Source of the DNA: Dictyophora rubrovolvata
Taxonomy: Eukaryota > Basidiomycota > Agaricomycetes > Phallales > Phallaceae
NCBI GenBank assembly: GCA_029959195.1
Contig: CP114118.1
Location: 248,001 to 312,000, forward strand
Length of the DNA: 64,000 nt
Direction: 5' to 3'
Shown: piece after piece, positions 10,997 through 22,599 of the stretch
Layout of the letters: every line of letters starts with the position of its first letter
Numbering within the stretch: position 1 is the stretch's first letter
The notes under the pieces: model-generated
What the model was told of the DNA's origin: nothing
Database searches by the model: none
Seen by the model: the letters and a program-made list of their open reading frames with translations, nothing else
Made by a program: the position numbers and the translations under genes

Positions 10997-11483
10997 TGGT
11001 AGTAGCTCGAACCTAGCACCTCCGCCTATATGGGGTACACCGCAGACACCCACGAATGCTACGAGGGAAGGTGGGGGTGCTGGTGCTGGGGGTACAGGAC
11101 GAGCTTTCGCGTTTCATCATGAGCAGCACGATGCTCATGATACGGATCATTATCCTCCATCTGGGTGGGGGTTGTCCGGGTGGGGTGATGAGTCGCCTGT
11201 GCGTCGAAGTTCGAGTTCGGCGAGAAGGACAGATGCGTCCGGGTCCGGGTTTGGAACTCTTCCACCTATTTCGATGCATACACCGGCACCCTTTACTTCG
11301 GGTCAACAAACTCAGAATCAGGCATCTTCGCGACGGAGTGGTACTTTACTTGATTCGCCATTTGTTATTGGGCCTTCTTCTTCGCCGTCTTCTATTCCTG
11401 CAGTAGAACCCGGAACTGGGTCAAGATCCACGGCAGCTCTAGGTCCAGGTTCAGGTTCAGGTTCGACTTCGACGTGGAATTGA
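6071..11483 (+). CDS. Large PHD-finger nuclear protein
   Basis: Eleven-exon model: 6071-6159, 6224-6301, 6376-6429, 6481-6534, 6599-6631, 6698-6748, 6807-6860, 6917-7359, 7445-9010, 9099-10533, 10595-11483, giving 1581 residues in frame. The N-terminal half is disordered, rich in Ser, Pro and His, with TPPPPPPPPS and an Asn/Asp-Val run from a hexanucleotide repeat near 8332-8374. A helical segment around PWSKAAEKRAEQAEKER precedes one PHD finger at about residues 1031-1083: MCICQ, VRCDRC, WYHLVC and WFCFKC supply the Cys4-His-Cys3 ligands. An acidic run of Asp/Glu follows directly. The last exon carries an RSRSRSRSRD patch and a poly-Gly run. PHD fingers of this kind usually read histone H3 tails, so a chromatin role is inferred; the orthologue is not identified. 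The final intron uses donor GTAGGT. Reading through it would end the protein early, at 10537. Confidence 0.85.
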
Positions 11484-13185
11484 AGCTCGAGTTTCAATTC
11501 GGTTCCGAGTTATGTCCTTATCAGCCGGTTTCTCTATGTGTCTCCTATCGTGGTTCTTTACTATCTCCGGGGCTCACTCATTAGCACACACAGCACAGGT
11601 CCGTCTGGGGGGAAACAGTCTCGTGAGCCTAACAGTTACGGCTTCACGGGAAAGCGTTCCTTTTGCTCCGAACAGAATTGAATATCAAGCCTCGTACCTC
11701 AGTGCTATTTTTGCTCTGTCCGTCCGTGCTTCCCATAAGCCGGCGGCAAGAGTATTTATATCATATATTGAGGGGAAGAGGAGAACAGGAACGAACAGCA
11801 TGACTCACATGATATGACTGTCTTGTCAGGTCGCCTCAGCTCAGGTCTTAGGAGGTCTCAGCAGGTAGCTCTTCTCTTGATTTAGATTTCGATCGAAACT
11901 CGTGCCCTGAATGTAGTTTTTCCTTCACTCTTTTTTCCTTCGCTTTCCTTTGTGTATATTTTTGCATATCACATGTTTTGCACTTTTTTTCCCTTTTAAG
12001 GAACAATTTCACCCTTGTTCTTTTTCTTTCGTTTCTTCCCACTGCGCTTTTCTCGCTGTTTTTACCTTGCACTGCTCGTTCCACTCCATGCCGTACCCTC
12101 CCACCTAGTTGTTTTCGTAGTGCTATCATATGCCTGCCATACGTTAGCTGTAAATTATAGTAAAGCCAGCCGTAGACCTTTCGTTGAATGATTTCCGGCG
12201 CTCGTACGTGTTTTGCCCCGCCCGTTTTCCCCAGATATGCCCCGCCCGTGGGTGCCCGGGAAACCAAAAGGTCAGTAATAGACCCAAACAGCCTATGTAT
12301 TCAGAATTTGATGTGTTTATGTCCGTGTATATTGGATTGGATGTTCCGTGCGAGGCGCACTCACTGGTCATTTCTCTCAATTGAAAGTCTTCTGATTGCG
12401 TTTGGAAAATCTGCCTTCCAATGAAATTGGCGGTATGTATGTATGTAATATTGTGATAGTTTATAGATTAGTAAACCAATGTCAGCCGAGTGCTCATACG
12501 AAATGGGCAAATACATTTACACCCCGTTTTGACTTGATGGAGGATCGAGGAGCTCTGGTTATACGCACCCACAGTGTGCGTAACGCTCTCCGCACGGCCC
12601 CCTCCGAGCCTCGGTCGATTGCCAGATACACTAATTAAGGAATTCGGAGTTGGTACATAAGCGATCATAAGGTTCCGGGTAAAAAATATATCGCAGGCCA
12701 AAAAAAGCGTGGGCCCCCCCATACCAGTCAAATCAGCTGACCCCCCACCCTTCTTTTAGACAGGATCGATTCAAATGCCTCGGAAAAATGTGTGTGGATC
12801 CGCGCTTTTTATGCCTTTTCTGCGATTTCGTCCTTTTCTGCTCTTTCCTCTTGTGCTGTTTCTTCGATAAGTATCAACAGATTGCTCGTCCCCGCAAAAC
12901 AAATGCGGCGCCGGTTATCAATTTTTGAAGCAAGCCCAGTGATTAGCGGCAAGAGATGTTAGATACAGGGGCGTATTATTGAGGTCTAAAAAGTTTCCCA
13001 TGATCATATGGCCAACCCCGTTCCCTAATTTGCCGGAAAAAGGCTGCTTAGTCATCATTAGCGTGAATTCAATGTTTTAGAAACGTCCGTTTTTTTTCCC
13101 ATTTTCTGCGAGTTTCGTGTGCAAAAAGAGGAAAGAGATTTCGCGCCTTTTTCTCTCTTTTTTTTTTCACAAGCCCGGCCGCTAC
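11484..13185. other. Intergenic region between PHD-finger and transporter genes
   Basis: Contains the 3' UTR of the PHD-finger gene and the upstream region of the transporter. Open frames here overlap one another in several frames and show no domain. No RNA gene or transposon recognised. Confidence 0.4.
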
Positions 13186-13193
13186 TTTAAATA
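13186..13193 (+). promoter_or_regulatory. TATA-like box and CT-rich leader of the transporter gene
   Basis: TTTAAATA lies 138 nt before the ATG at 13331 and is followed by a strongly CT-rich stretch (about 13219-13276), the usual layout of highly expressed fungal promoters. Confidence 0.4.
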
Positions 13194-13330
13194 CGACTCC
13201 CAGCTGGTCTTGAAATGTCTCACCCCTCTTTGAATTCTTCCCTCACGTCTATCCGTCTTCCTCTCTTCTCCCCCTTTGTGTGTGCATATTAACTTGTTGT
13301 ACTAAGCGGAGTTAGGAAAACGATTCAACA

Positions 13331-14254
13331 ATGTCTGACGTTGAAAAGGGAGAAGTTAATCACTCTGCACCCGCCGCGGCAGATCAGGGAGTCTATGACA
13401 AGGCCACTTTCGATGCCTCTTACGCTCGTCAGCTCGCTGTCCAAGGCTATGGTCTCCGTAAAATTGCTAACCCTGCTCCATTGTCAGTCAAGTCACCATG
13501 TGTTTTCTGTGTCAGATACGCTGACGAATCTCTGTTTGATATTAGGGGATTGTTTGCTTTCGCTTTAACTACCCTCGTGTTGTCATTGTACAACGTCCAG
13601 GCGCGTCATGTCGCTGTCCCCAATGTTGTTGTCGGTTTAGCTGTCGCTATGGGTGGTACTGCTCAAATATTGGCTGGTCAATGGGAATTCGTCGCTGGTA
13701 ACACCTTTGGGGCAACCGTGCGTTGATGTCTCAACGTATACTTTGGAAATTATTTGAATTAACCTCTTCTATTTCATCTCCTCCAGGCATTCACATCATA
13801 TGGTGCATTTTGGATATCTTTTGCATTAATTTTGATCCCCGGAACCGGTGTTGCTTCTGCGTATCCGACACCGCAAGAATTCAACAATGCCGTTGGTATC
13901 TACCTCATGGGGTGGTTTGTTATCACGTTCCTCTTCTTGTAAGTGGAAGACCTAAGATTTGTTTCATTATGTGGCAACTGTGCTAAGCTAACTTTATTAT
14001 TTTTTTCCCATATGATTAGTATCGCATCACTCAAGACCCACGTCGCCTTCAACCTTCTATTCGGCTTCTTGTGGATCACATTTCTCCTTCTTGGTGCTGG
14101 TTCCTTTACGGGCAAAGAAAATGTCACGAAAGCCGGTGGCGGTATGGGAATTGCAACTGCCCTAGTTGCGTTCTACACCGGCAGCTCAGTCTTGTTCACT
14201 AAACAAGACTCGGGGCTCTACCTCCCTCGTGGGTTCTACCAAAAACAAACCTAA
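13331..14254 (+). CDS. Acetate/succinate transporter, GPR1/FUN34/YaaH family
   Basis: 236-residue membrane protein from exons 13331-13482, 13546-13717, 13787-13938 and 14020-14254; all junctions are in frame. The family signature [18 protein letters not shown] is rebuilt across intron 1 and marks the start of the first membrane helix. Further hydrophobic segments include [51 protein letters not shown] and [16 protein letters not shown], giving the usual six helices. The length matches the family (about 200-280). These proteins (yeast Ato1-3, bacterial SatP) move acetate, and in some cases succinate or ammonium, across the plasma membrane, often when acetate is a carbon source. The substrate is inferred from the family only. 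The N-terminal 40 residues are polar and probably cytosolic. Confidence 0.95.
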
Positions 14255-15060
14255 ACTGTCGCGCGCGCGCCGTGCGTCTTTGGATCATGCTTTTTGTTTT
14301 GAGCATTTCTCTATCTTTTTGTTTATATCACTTTGCGCAAATCGATAGCAACCCCCCCCCGCTTATGGATACCTGTACTCCCCCCTTTTTTCTTTCGATT
14401 TCTATTCTTTGATATGTCCCCCTTATTTTCCGTCGTACGTTTCTCTGTCGTAATGTTTTTCCTGCATCTACGTGGGCAATCTCCTCGAATAACAGAAAGA
14501 TTATAAAATACTTGTAACGATTTATATATGAACCTGTTTCTTTGCCTGGCTTGGGCCACCGAGGACGTCCGATCGGCAAACCTGAAGCACGTGACAGTAG
14601 CCTTTTTTTGATTTTCCGAAGAGGCCGGGAGATCATGTGACCAATCAGCACGGTCATATCATGGTAGCGTAATCTTGCTTTATGTTCCATCTCCGATACT
14701 GTACTATCCCTGGCAACGTAATGGCAATAGTGGATCTAAATCTCAAATACGTGCTTGTGCATATGACACAAACATTTAATTACTCAGTCCTTGTTGGGTC
14801 TCACCACGTCATTCCCTATTCAGTTCCTGCCACCCTGACTCGGACTAGTATGTATTGAAGAATTGTCGAAGAAAAGCGGGATTCATTAATGAACTCTTCT
14901 CGAAGCTTGTAAATTGACCAGACGTGGCGAAGTGTTGAGATCTATTTCCGGATCCATCTCGGAGCCAAATTATTTCTTAGGAAAGTGGTATTCCTTGGTA
15001 AGCCTGTACCAATAACGCCAGCTTTGAATTTTTTTCGAGCTTGTTGTAAGTGTTTCTTTT

Positions 15061-15120
15061 GGCGTGTGTCCCCAGCTGCGTGCCATGTATGGCGTGTATT
15101 CCCAGCTGCGTGCCATGTGT
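15061..15120. repeat. Two 30-bp tandem copies
   Basis: 15061-15090 and 15091-15120 differ at only two or three positions; the core is CCCAGCTGCGTGCCATGT. On the minus strand they would read HTWHAAGNTR then HTWHAAGDTR in one frame, but I see no gene model around it. Confidence 0.8.
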
Positions 15121-15801
15121 GCTTTCGACGACGCCGGGACGGCTTCAGAACTCGAGACGCCACTAAGTGATTATTCCCGTTTGCAAAATAGTAGGTGTGC
15201 GCTATAGTATTTAGATCATCTTTCCCACAAGTTTGATCCTTCACCATCGATAAGTTTTTGTCGATACAGATCTTTGTTTTTTTCTCACAGAGACGGGGAA
15301 ACTTTAATGCTGACAGGACCTCCCCGTGTCGGCGTATGTATTATGTATTGAGCTGGCATTAGGTCATTGGTGGTTGAGATGTTCGAACTCGGCATGCGGT
15401 TAGTTCATAGAAGGGGGCTGTCAGAGCTGCGGATAAATAAAGGATGGTACGTCGTCAAAGAACGTGATTTCATACTAGTCAAGGTATTGCGGATGCTTCT
15501 TTGTTGATTTAATGTTAAGAAACTTCGGTATGGGTAAGTTGAGTCGTCCCGGGTCGGGAGTTGTCGTCCAATAATGAGATGTGAGCTAAGCTACAACTTT
15601 TCTCTTCGAATCTACGAGAGCCTCTGTTTCTCACCTCTTATGCCTCAAAAGGTTCGTGGAAAGTTGATGTTGATTGAAACTGTGGTGTTTCAGGTTTTTT
15701 TTATAATTCGAGCTGAGCTGATGCTACTAGTAGTTTATTTAGGTTCGGTGATACTAACTAAATCTCAAATTCTCGATCAATGTTTGTTACGCATTGCGTA
15801 G

Positions 15802-15818
15802 CACACACACACACACAC
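15802..15818. repeat. (CA)n microsatellite
   Basis: Eight uninterrupted CA dinucleotides. Confidence 0.9.
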
Positions 15819-18384
15819 CTGGTAAGTATATCTTTCTGTAGCGCGTCATGTTCACTCGGCTTTCAATAAATATGGAAAGCAAAACGGACTCATCCAAGCT
15901 CTCTTTTCTCTTTTCGTCGTTTTCTCCTTGGAGGAAGTAAAGCTCCCTATTATTAGCACGCGTGCGCACCATAAATGGAAAAAGATCTTTTCAGCCAGCC
16001 AATTCAAATATACGGAGCCATTTGGGAAAGGAAATTGTATGTCGACACTTTCATTCGCTCGGCACGACCCTAAAAAAAGCTGAACTTGAAACAAGCCGAG
16101 GGAGCTATATGTAAGTGCATTCTATACGATTTCCTATATGCCATTGAAGGGTCGCGAAGAATTTGAAATAAAGATGATGTCAGATGAGATGATTAATCGA
16201 GTTGGTGCGTGGAGTTATCACTTGTTCGCACGTGGTGGATGGAGAGTTGAATCAGTGTCTTTTTCGCTGATCATTCTTCAACGCTCGATGCATTCAACCC
16301 TGAGTTTTCCCATTTTTTTGCGCGCGTTTTGATTATATTCCTGGATTACGGAACGGTGGGGTTCATTTTTGGGGGTTCATCGGTCTGTTGTTCTGCCGTT
16401 GATTGGGTGGGTGTCAACCAGCCCTTTCAGGGGTACTCCATACGATTTGACGTTTGACTGGATGATTTGTTTTCCATGTTAGCACCAAGTTGCTGTATGC
16501 CCCACGAATTACGTTTTGCCAACGACCACTGGTGACTGGACGCGTAACTTTGCCTCTCTGCTTCGAAGTCCGGTTAAGGATACGTGAACCTTCTTCGTCC
16601 AAAAAGTCTGTTCAGTAAAGGTCATTATACTCCAGTGACTTTTAATGATATATTCCGTTTACACTAAAACCTAGTTGATTTTGGGGGCAACCCAAGTTAT
16701 GCACGTGTCGTTGGGTTATCTTGAGTTGCAACTCATCAAATTCAGAAACGGATGTTTCGCATGCAAAAATGCGGTTACTTGGCGCAATCAGATCGAAACG
16801 ATGCTCAAACTCTAACATGAATTTGGTTCTGCGACCTTCTTTCACAGATCGGTGATAACATTTGTATATCCGCGTCAGAAGCTGCCAATCGATCTTCTGT
16901 TACTCTCAGCTAGATGTTTGCAATTCCGTTATTTATTTTAAAATCGGTGATCTCCATTAGTGACGGCATTGGTAACCCTTGTATCTCACAAAAGAACTAG
17001 GTCCTTTTGGTGAATAACCCCGCCTGGTTTACTCGAATTTGAAATCGCCCCGCTTATGATGATGCTGAATATTTATACACTCGGATGCGGCAATGCGCGA
17101 AGGAAAAGCCCGAGAAGGACGTTTGAACTCATGGTGAATTACTTCAACCTTATTGTATTTTTCTTTTCTTTTCTTGTAATTTCCCCCGCCAAGATGTTGA
17201 CATGACTACGAACATTATTCGACAGGGGTTCATGCTTTAGACGGCAGGGTGTCATGCATTGTACTGTTGTTCCTTCAAGTCGCTGATAAAATTTATTTCA
17301 GGTGCTATGCCTTTTCGAATGTGCGGTTCAATAGCCATGTGTTTAATTCACAGGCTGATGATAATTTTTGTCTGATTCAATTAGCAACCTCCTACGGATT
17401 CGGGCGTACAGTAGCCTTGATTTATGCAATAACTAACAAGTTTCTCAAACATTTTTTTCGGATGGTGGACATAGTTCATTGATTGGTATTGTAATACTAT
17501 ACCGTGTGATGATAATTGTCGCCGGTCCTAAAAGTATGTACTTGGGCCCTGAAGTTAGTATTGATTTCGTATTAGTGACGCCTATGCATACAGGACCTAT
17601 GTGGAATTCTGATTAGCTCGGTGAAACTCGCTCATACAAAGGTAATCGTTTTAGCCAGGGGAAGAAAAAACTATTTTCCCTTCAGTATATCAAATACGCT
17701 GAGCCAATCCAAGAACGTTTTTTTGATCGAGCGGAACGTTTGTACCTTAGGCCTAAGTCCAAGGACCATACTCGTATCTCATAGGTACGTGGACTCAATA
17801 GGGACTGAGCTGCGTTATTCAAGTTCTCTTTGGACTGTTAAATTGTGGTCCGGACCCCAAAGGTTCGTTATCGTAGTGACCATCAAAGTGTCCTGGCTCT
17901 AGAGAAAAGTTCCCTAATGCGGATCGTGAATATGAGAACGGAAAAACATGTTTAAGTCATGACGGAACTTACACTCATGTTTTTGCCTAAAACTATCAAG
18001 GAGGGAAGAACTAGAGCGACTTTCAGAAGTGCGGATGGATCCATAGCCGTCAAGTTATCGCCATCTAGGAAGATTGCAAGCTAGTGTAGATTATTGTTTA
18101 ATCGATTGAACGTTTGATATGCAGAGTATACCGGTGAAGATCCTTTTTTTTGAAGTGGATCTTTGACCTTATGTCGCAGGTCAGTTGGCTTGAAATATAT
18201 TTGAAATAATAGATCGTGAATTTTTATTTCAGCTCATCAAGTTATATTTACTGGTACAGTTCAATAATACACATACTCTAACACCTCGGCAAGAAGCGAG
18301 GGACGAAACTACCAAATGAGAATGAATACTGAAGAATGGAAAAATCTTGCAATTTTGTATTCAGTTGTAATACTGCGCAAAGTA

Positions 18385-19002
18385 TCATTGAGAATGAGGT
18401 GGGTTTGTAAATAAATCATATTCCCCCGTTTGCTTCGATATATCTGCGACGATGTTTTTCATCTTGTCAAACCCCTCCTGTGATAACAGGTCCAAATCCC
18501 ACTCCGTTGGAGGAATGATGGGTGTAGAATGTTCTGAATGGGGGATAGGTTGGGGATTCACTTGGTTAGACTCCTTTTCGCCACAATAGATGCGCGTGGA
18601 TGTACTGAGAACGCAGAGGCCCCAAAGACGTGGGATAGGAGATTCTTTAAGCATCTCAGCATACAGGTCACGTATCTACTCATCAGCGTGATAACGCAAT
18701 TCATCCTTCTTAGCCCAACTTTCTGCCTTCACAACAATGAGGAAAACAGGTCTGATTTTGATGTCGTACACAACGAAGCGGGGAGTCGATCTCGGAGTCT
18801 CGGGAATGAAGCCTGGTGCTATGTGGAACACCAAGTTGTCACAAAAACAATAGGTTAAGAGTCTGTTGAAGCCTCCACTGGAAATGTTTTCGGAATCTGC
18901 GTGTCCATCGGGATAGCTTTCGGAAACCCCGTGTTCATTGCAAGTGGCCTTGAAGATATTAAGCAGACCGGGGGGCCAAGTATCGTCTGTTTGGAGCGTC
19001 AT
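18385..19002 (-). pseudogene. Basidiomycete-type hypothetical protein, interrupted by one in-frame stop (copy 1)
   Basis: On the minus strand an ATG at 19002 opens a frame encoding WPPGLLNIFKATCNE, then FLIVVKAESWAKKDELRYHA. It meets TAG at 18678-18676 and continues in the same frame as IRDLYAEMLKESPIPRLWGL and WDLDLLSQEGFDKMKNIVAD to a stop at 18385. From memory of the family, the TAG stands where relatives have Gln (HADEQ), so a single CAG-to-TAG change would explain it. The rest, about 205 codons, is intact, so the loss looks recent. I know this family only as a widespread basidiomycete protein without a proven function. A second, more decayed copy lies at 22030-22590, and the downstream flanks of both copies also match. 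Confidence 0.7.
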
Positions 19003-19472
19003 AATTGCAAAGATGTGCTCAATTTACGATTTCAGACACAGCGCAAGCCTGATTAAATGTTAGGTGTGGTTGAAGTACAGTAGGGTACAGTAGGGTGCGG
19101 TAATGGTGAAAGGAGCGATTCCATTTTTCCGCGCGGCATGTCACGCGTGACAGTCTTGACGTAATTGGGTGGGAAAAGTTCAGAAAACTGTTTCTCCTCA
19201 ATCTCTCCTTTCAGCCTGCCAATGCCATTTCCTTACTTCAACTCTTCGCTTCGTAAAATTTATTTGGGTGTGGATCTACTGCAATTCAAAGTTCAAAGTT
19301 AATTGACCTTCCCTTGTGGATATGATTCGTTTGTCCGTTGACAATTACAGTGGACATGTCACGCACATACTATTATTGCCTTTATTGCGTCACAGTAGTT
19401 CATGGAGACAAACGTATGAGCATGTACACTCTTATTAGTTCACTTTTGTTCGTCTACAGACAAGCTCTTTCC

Positions 19473-19480
19473 TATATAAA
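19473..19480 (+). promoter_or_regulatory. TATA box of the zinc-finger gene
   Basis: TATATAAA, 76 nt before the ATG at 19556. Confidence 0.5.
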
Positions 19481-19555
19481 GCTACTCCTCAATAACTTGA
19501 ACCTGCCTTCGAACTTAACCACCACACGCGTCAACCTATCAATTGTCGAATAACC

Positions 19556-21191
19556 ATGTTATTACCTGATCACGCTGTTGATGCTCTGGTATGACTACAA
19601 TTTCAAGTTACTGTATAGTATGTGATTTATTTACTGACGCGTTTCGTGTTTGTACGAATAGCTCCAGGAAAAGCGTCCTGAGCATCGGACATATGAACGT
19701 AAGTACTCTTCTACATATCGAACGATGTCAAGAGGTTCACGTTCCTGGAGATACCTTCGCTTATCCAAACACGTTGGGTCAGAACACTAGTGTTGAAAAC
19801 AAACCCTGCTTGGAGTCTGAGTGGGATGGAGATCAGCACAGGGTATCTGGATTCAGACTTATATATTGATGGCTTTGAAGTGAACATGTTACACAGGACA
19901 CCGTGAACAATGATCCAGCAGATCAAATGGTCCGTTGGAATTCTGGGACAGAGGACGTCAAATTGTCCCCGGTACGATCTTCGAGACCGAGGCCTGTTGA
20001 AGACGTTAATCCGAACACGGGTATTTCAGGAAATGATTCTTCGGAAGTTGTGAATAGCAATAGCGCTATAAGTCTTGTTCCAGAAAACACGAATATCCAG
20101 ACCACCAAACGCAAAGGCAAGGAAGTATGCATACATATTCTCTCTCTCTTTTTCTTACAGGCATCTTAACATTCGTCCCAGCTTTTTCTGGCTCCCGGTA
20201 AAGTTCGAGAACGAGCTCAAACTCATATGGACACACCGTCCGGGAGTAATTTAAACCCTTTCTTTGATAACCCGAACTACAAATGGAAGGGAGAAGCAGA
20301 TACACCAGCCTTGATCCAATATATAGAAAAGAAGTTTGATGTCATAATTCATTCCTTAGTGATTCATTATTTTTCTATCTTATAATTTTATTCATTTTGC
20401 ATCTGTTTATTTTAGAGTTTGACCCGAAAAAGCCAGTCGAACCAAAATCTGGATAAATCTGGTGAGTTTGAAATTACTACATGAATGACAATCTGATTCG
20501 CTTTTATTGTATTGTAGGTATGAACATTGGCAACTCCTTGACGCCTGGAGGTAATCAACCTCAGTTTGTACACGAGAGCTCGAACCCTAAAGACGGTGGT
20601 ACAGTGGACCATTCCCATCCATCAGGCGAAACTCCTCAAACACCGTCGACCACGCCTCAGAAACGCCAACACAACGTTCAAATCAGCGTTACAAACCGAT
20701 TTCGTGGTCGCCATTCACTCCCTTCGCCTCACAAAATCCCGAAAAGCCTTTCATCCCAACTGCCGAACGCAACTCCAACTGCCACTGCCGCCATGCAAGA
20801 CGGTCCCGACCTCGTCGACACACTATTCTCCGCAACGGAGTTCAAGGGCAAACATGGATCCGTCTGTACCTACAAATGTCCTCATTCTGGAGAAATGTGT
20901 CGGTTGTTTTTAAGCGGGAGAGACAGGCGTAATCGGTACAGACACCTTGCTACGCATGCTCAGACCGAGGAAGAGTTCGTTGTGAGCGGGGTGATTGCTA
21001 TGGAGGATGCTTTGGCGTTCACGCGATTACCGAAGACGGTGGTGAAATGTGGTGTTGAAGGGTGTCAGTATGAAACCAAGGTATGGAGGACTGATCAAGT
21101 GAGGGAGCGTCATGAGATGGAAGTTCATCCGGAGGAGTACACGCAACGTGTGCGAAAGAGGAAGAATGCTAAACGCGGTGGTCGTCAGTGA
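19556..21191 (+). CDS. Protein with two degenerate C2H2-type zinc fingers
   Basis: Seven-exon model of about 434 residues: 19556-19588, 19662-19698, 19733-19842, 19897-20124, 20182-20358, 20416-20461, 20518-21191. The second intron would be only 34 nt; using the acceptor at 19749-19750 instead keeps the frame and gives a 52-nt intron. The N-terminal two thirds are low-complexity Ser, Thr, Pro and Asn. The C-terminal part has two Cys/His modules: CTYKCPHSGEMC with RYRHLATHAQ, and VVKCGVEGCQYE with RERHEMEVH. The second fits a C2H2 finger, the first only loosely. The very end is basic (RVRKRKNAKRGGR). A DNA-binding role is inferred from the fingers and basic tail. I do not recognise an orthologue. 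It sits between the two damaged copies of the duplicated gene. Confidence 0.7.
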
Positions 21192-21654
21192 TTGAAATTT
21201 AAGTCAGCATTCCTTGTATTCTCAAGTGTTTTTTTTTTGTAATTACAAAATATCTCTATGGTGTCATTACTAAATGTAATGAATTACTTGAAACGAAAAG
21301 GAAAGGCTTTGAGAAAAATCAATTAACTGCGCACTGTGCTTTGGTTTCCAGAATGAATACGAGACATCTAATTCTGTGTTCTATGCGAGATAATCGTCAT
21401 TCTTTTTTTTTTTTGGTTGAGCTTTTGTGACTAGCGGCATTGACAGTGCACCTAATACACCTCGGTCAGTGGCCGGCTTGTGTCGATGGGGTTTGAACCA
21501 TGATGAACAGAAGAGGCATATATTTATAGAGAACATGATGAAGTATAATTGCATACGAGTGCGCCAACCGGAGAAAATGCATTTACGCATTGTATTATGT
21601 GCCAGAGTCATCTTCGTTCTTAGTCTGCCACGCGGGTCATTATAATACTACTGT

Positions 21655-22590
21655 CGGAAGAGCGGATGGATCCATTTAGGAAGATTGCAAGCTTGTGTAG
21701 ATTATTGTCTCAATGGATTGGACGTTCGACATGCAGGGTAAAAATTATACCGGTGAAGGCCCGTTGAGCTGAAGCTGATCTGATCCCTGCAGTGAACATT
21801 ATTATCGAGAGGTCAGACTTTTGGCTCGGAATATATTCGATGAATTGTACTCTTTCTTTTATCCCATCAAGTTGTATTTACTAGTACAGCTCATCAATAA
21901 TATACATATTTAACACTGTATTAAGAAGCGAAGGATGAAACGACCAAATAGTAAGCTTGGATAAAAGGATAGTTCTACAGAAGGCATAGGCTAAACATAA
22001 TGGGTAGTCTAATTCATATTTCCTGTCTGCTCAAAGATATCTGTGACGATATTTTTGATCTTGTCGAAGCCCTCCTGTGATAGCAGGTCCAAATCCCACT
22101 CGCCGGCTAAGAATGTTGGAGGAAGGATGCATATGGAAGGCTCTGGGTGAGGGGTAGGTTGGGGATTCACCTAGTACGACTCCTTTTCGCCACAATAGAT
22201 ACGTGTGGACGTCCCAAGGTCGCTGAGGCCTCAAAGACGTGGGGTAGGAGAGTTGTTGAGCATCATTAACTCCGGCTGCAGATTTGTTGGTCCGCATGGT
22301 GGCGTTTTTCAGCCTCTATGGCCCAGCTGTCATCTTTTACCTTGATCATGAAAATCGGTTTGACATTCCCATCCAAGACCAACAAGGTATGCAGCGAGGT
22401 CTGCGGTGTCGCGGCCCGATGTTGTAGAAGAACTCTGAGGCTCGATACAAAATGAATAATCGTCACAAAAGCAGCAGCTCAACAAGATCCATAATACCGC
22501 TTTTCAAAAGCAGGTTGCGTGCGTGTTCGAATATTGTGAGGAGATCCGCGGGCCAGCCATTGTTTATGAGGATACGGGGTGCCATGACAT
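21655..22590 (-). pseudogene. Decayed second copy of the gene at 18385-19002, with its flank
   Basis: The coding part starts with ATG at about 22585 and encodes MAPRILINNGWPADLLTIFE, then breaks within 45 codons. Further pieces, KVKDDSWAIEAEKRHHADQ and sequence matching the later exons of copy 1, follow in other frames, so it carries several breaks. The downstream flank also matches: 21660-21780 aligns with 18035-18150 (both hold GGATGGATCCAT and TGTAGATTATTGT). This shows a duplication of roughly 950 bp, older than the single stop in copy 1. No target-site duplication or terminal repeat was seen, so a transposition mechanism is not supported. Confidence 0.7.
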
Positions 22591-22599
22591 GGAGACTGA

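Larger units (their letters stand above)
14255..18384. other. Gene-poor region, no gene recognised
   Basis: About 4 kb without a convincing gene. It holds the 3' UTR of the transporter, a possible CCAAT box (TGACCAATCAG near 14639), a 30-bp tandem pair at 15061-15120 and a CA microsatellite at 15802-15818. Open frames of 60-90 codons near 16140 and 17620 lack start context, introns and motifs. Confidence 0.4.
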
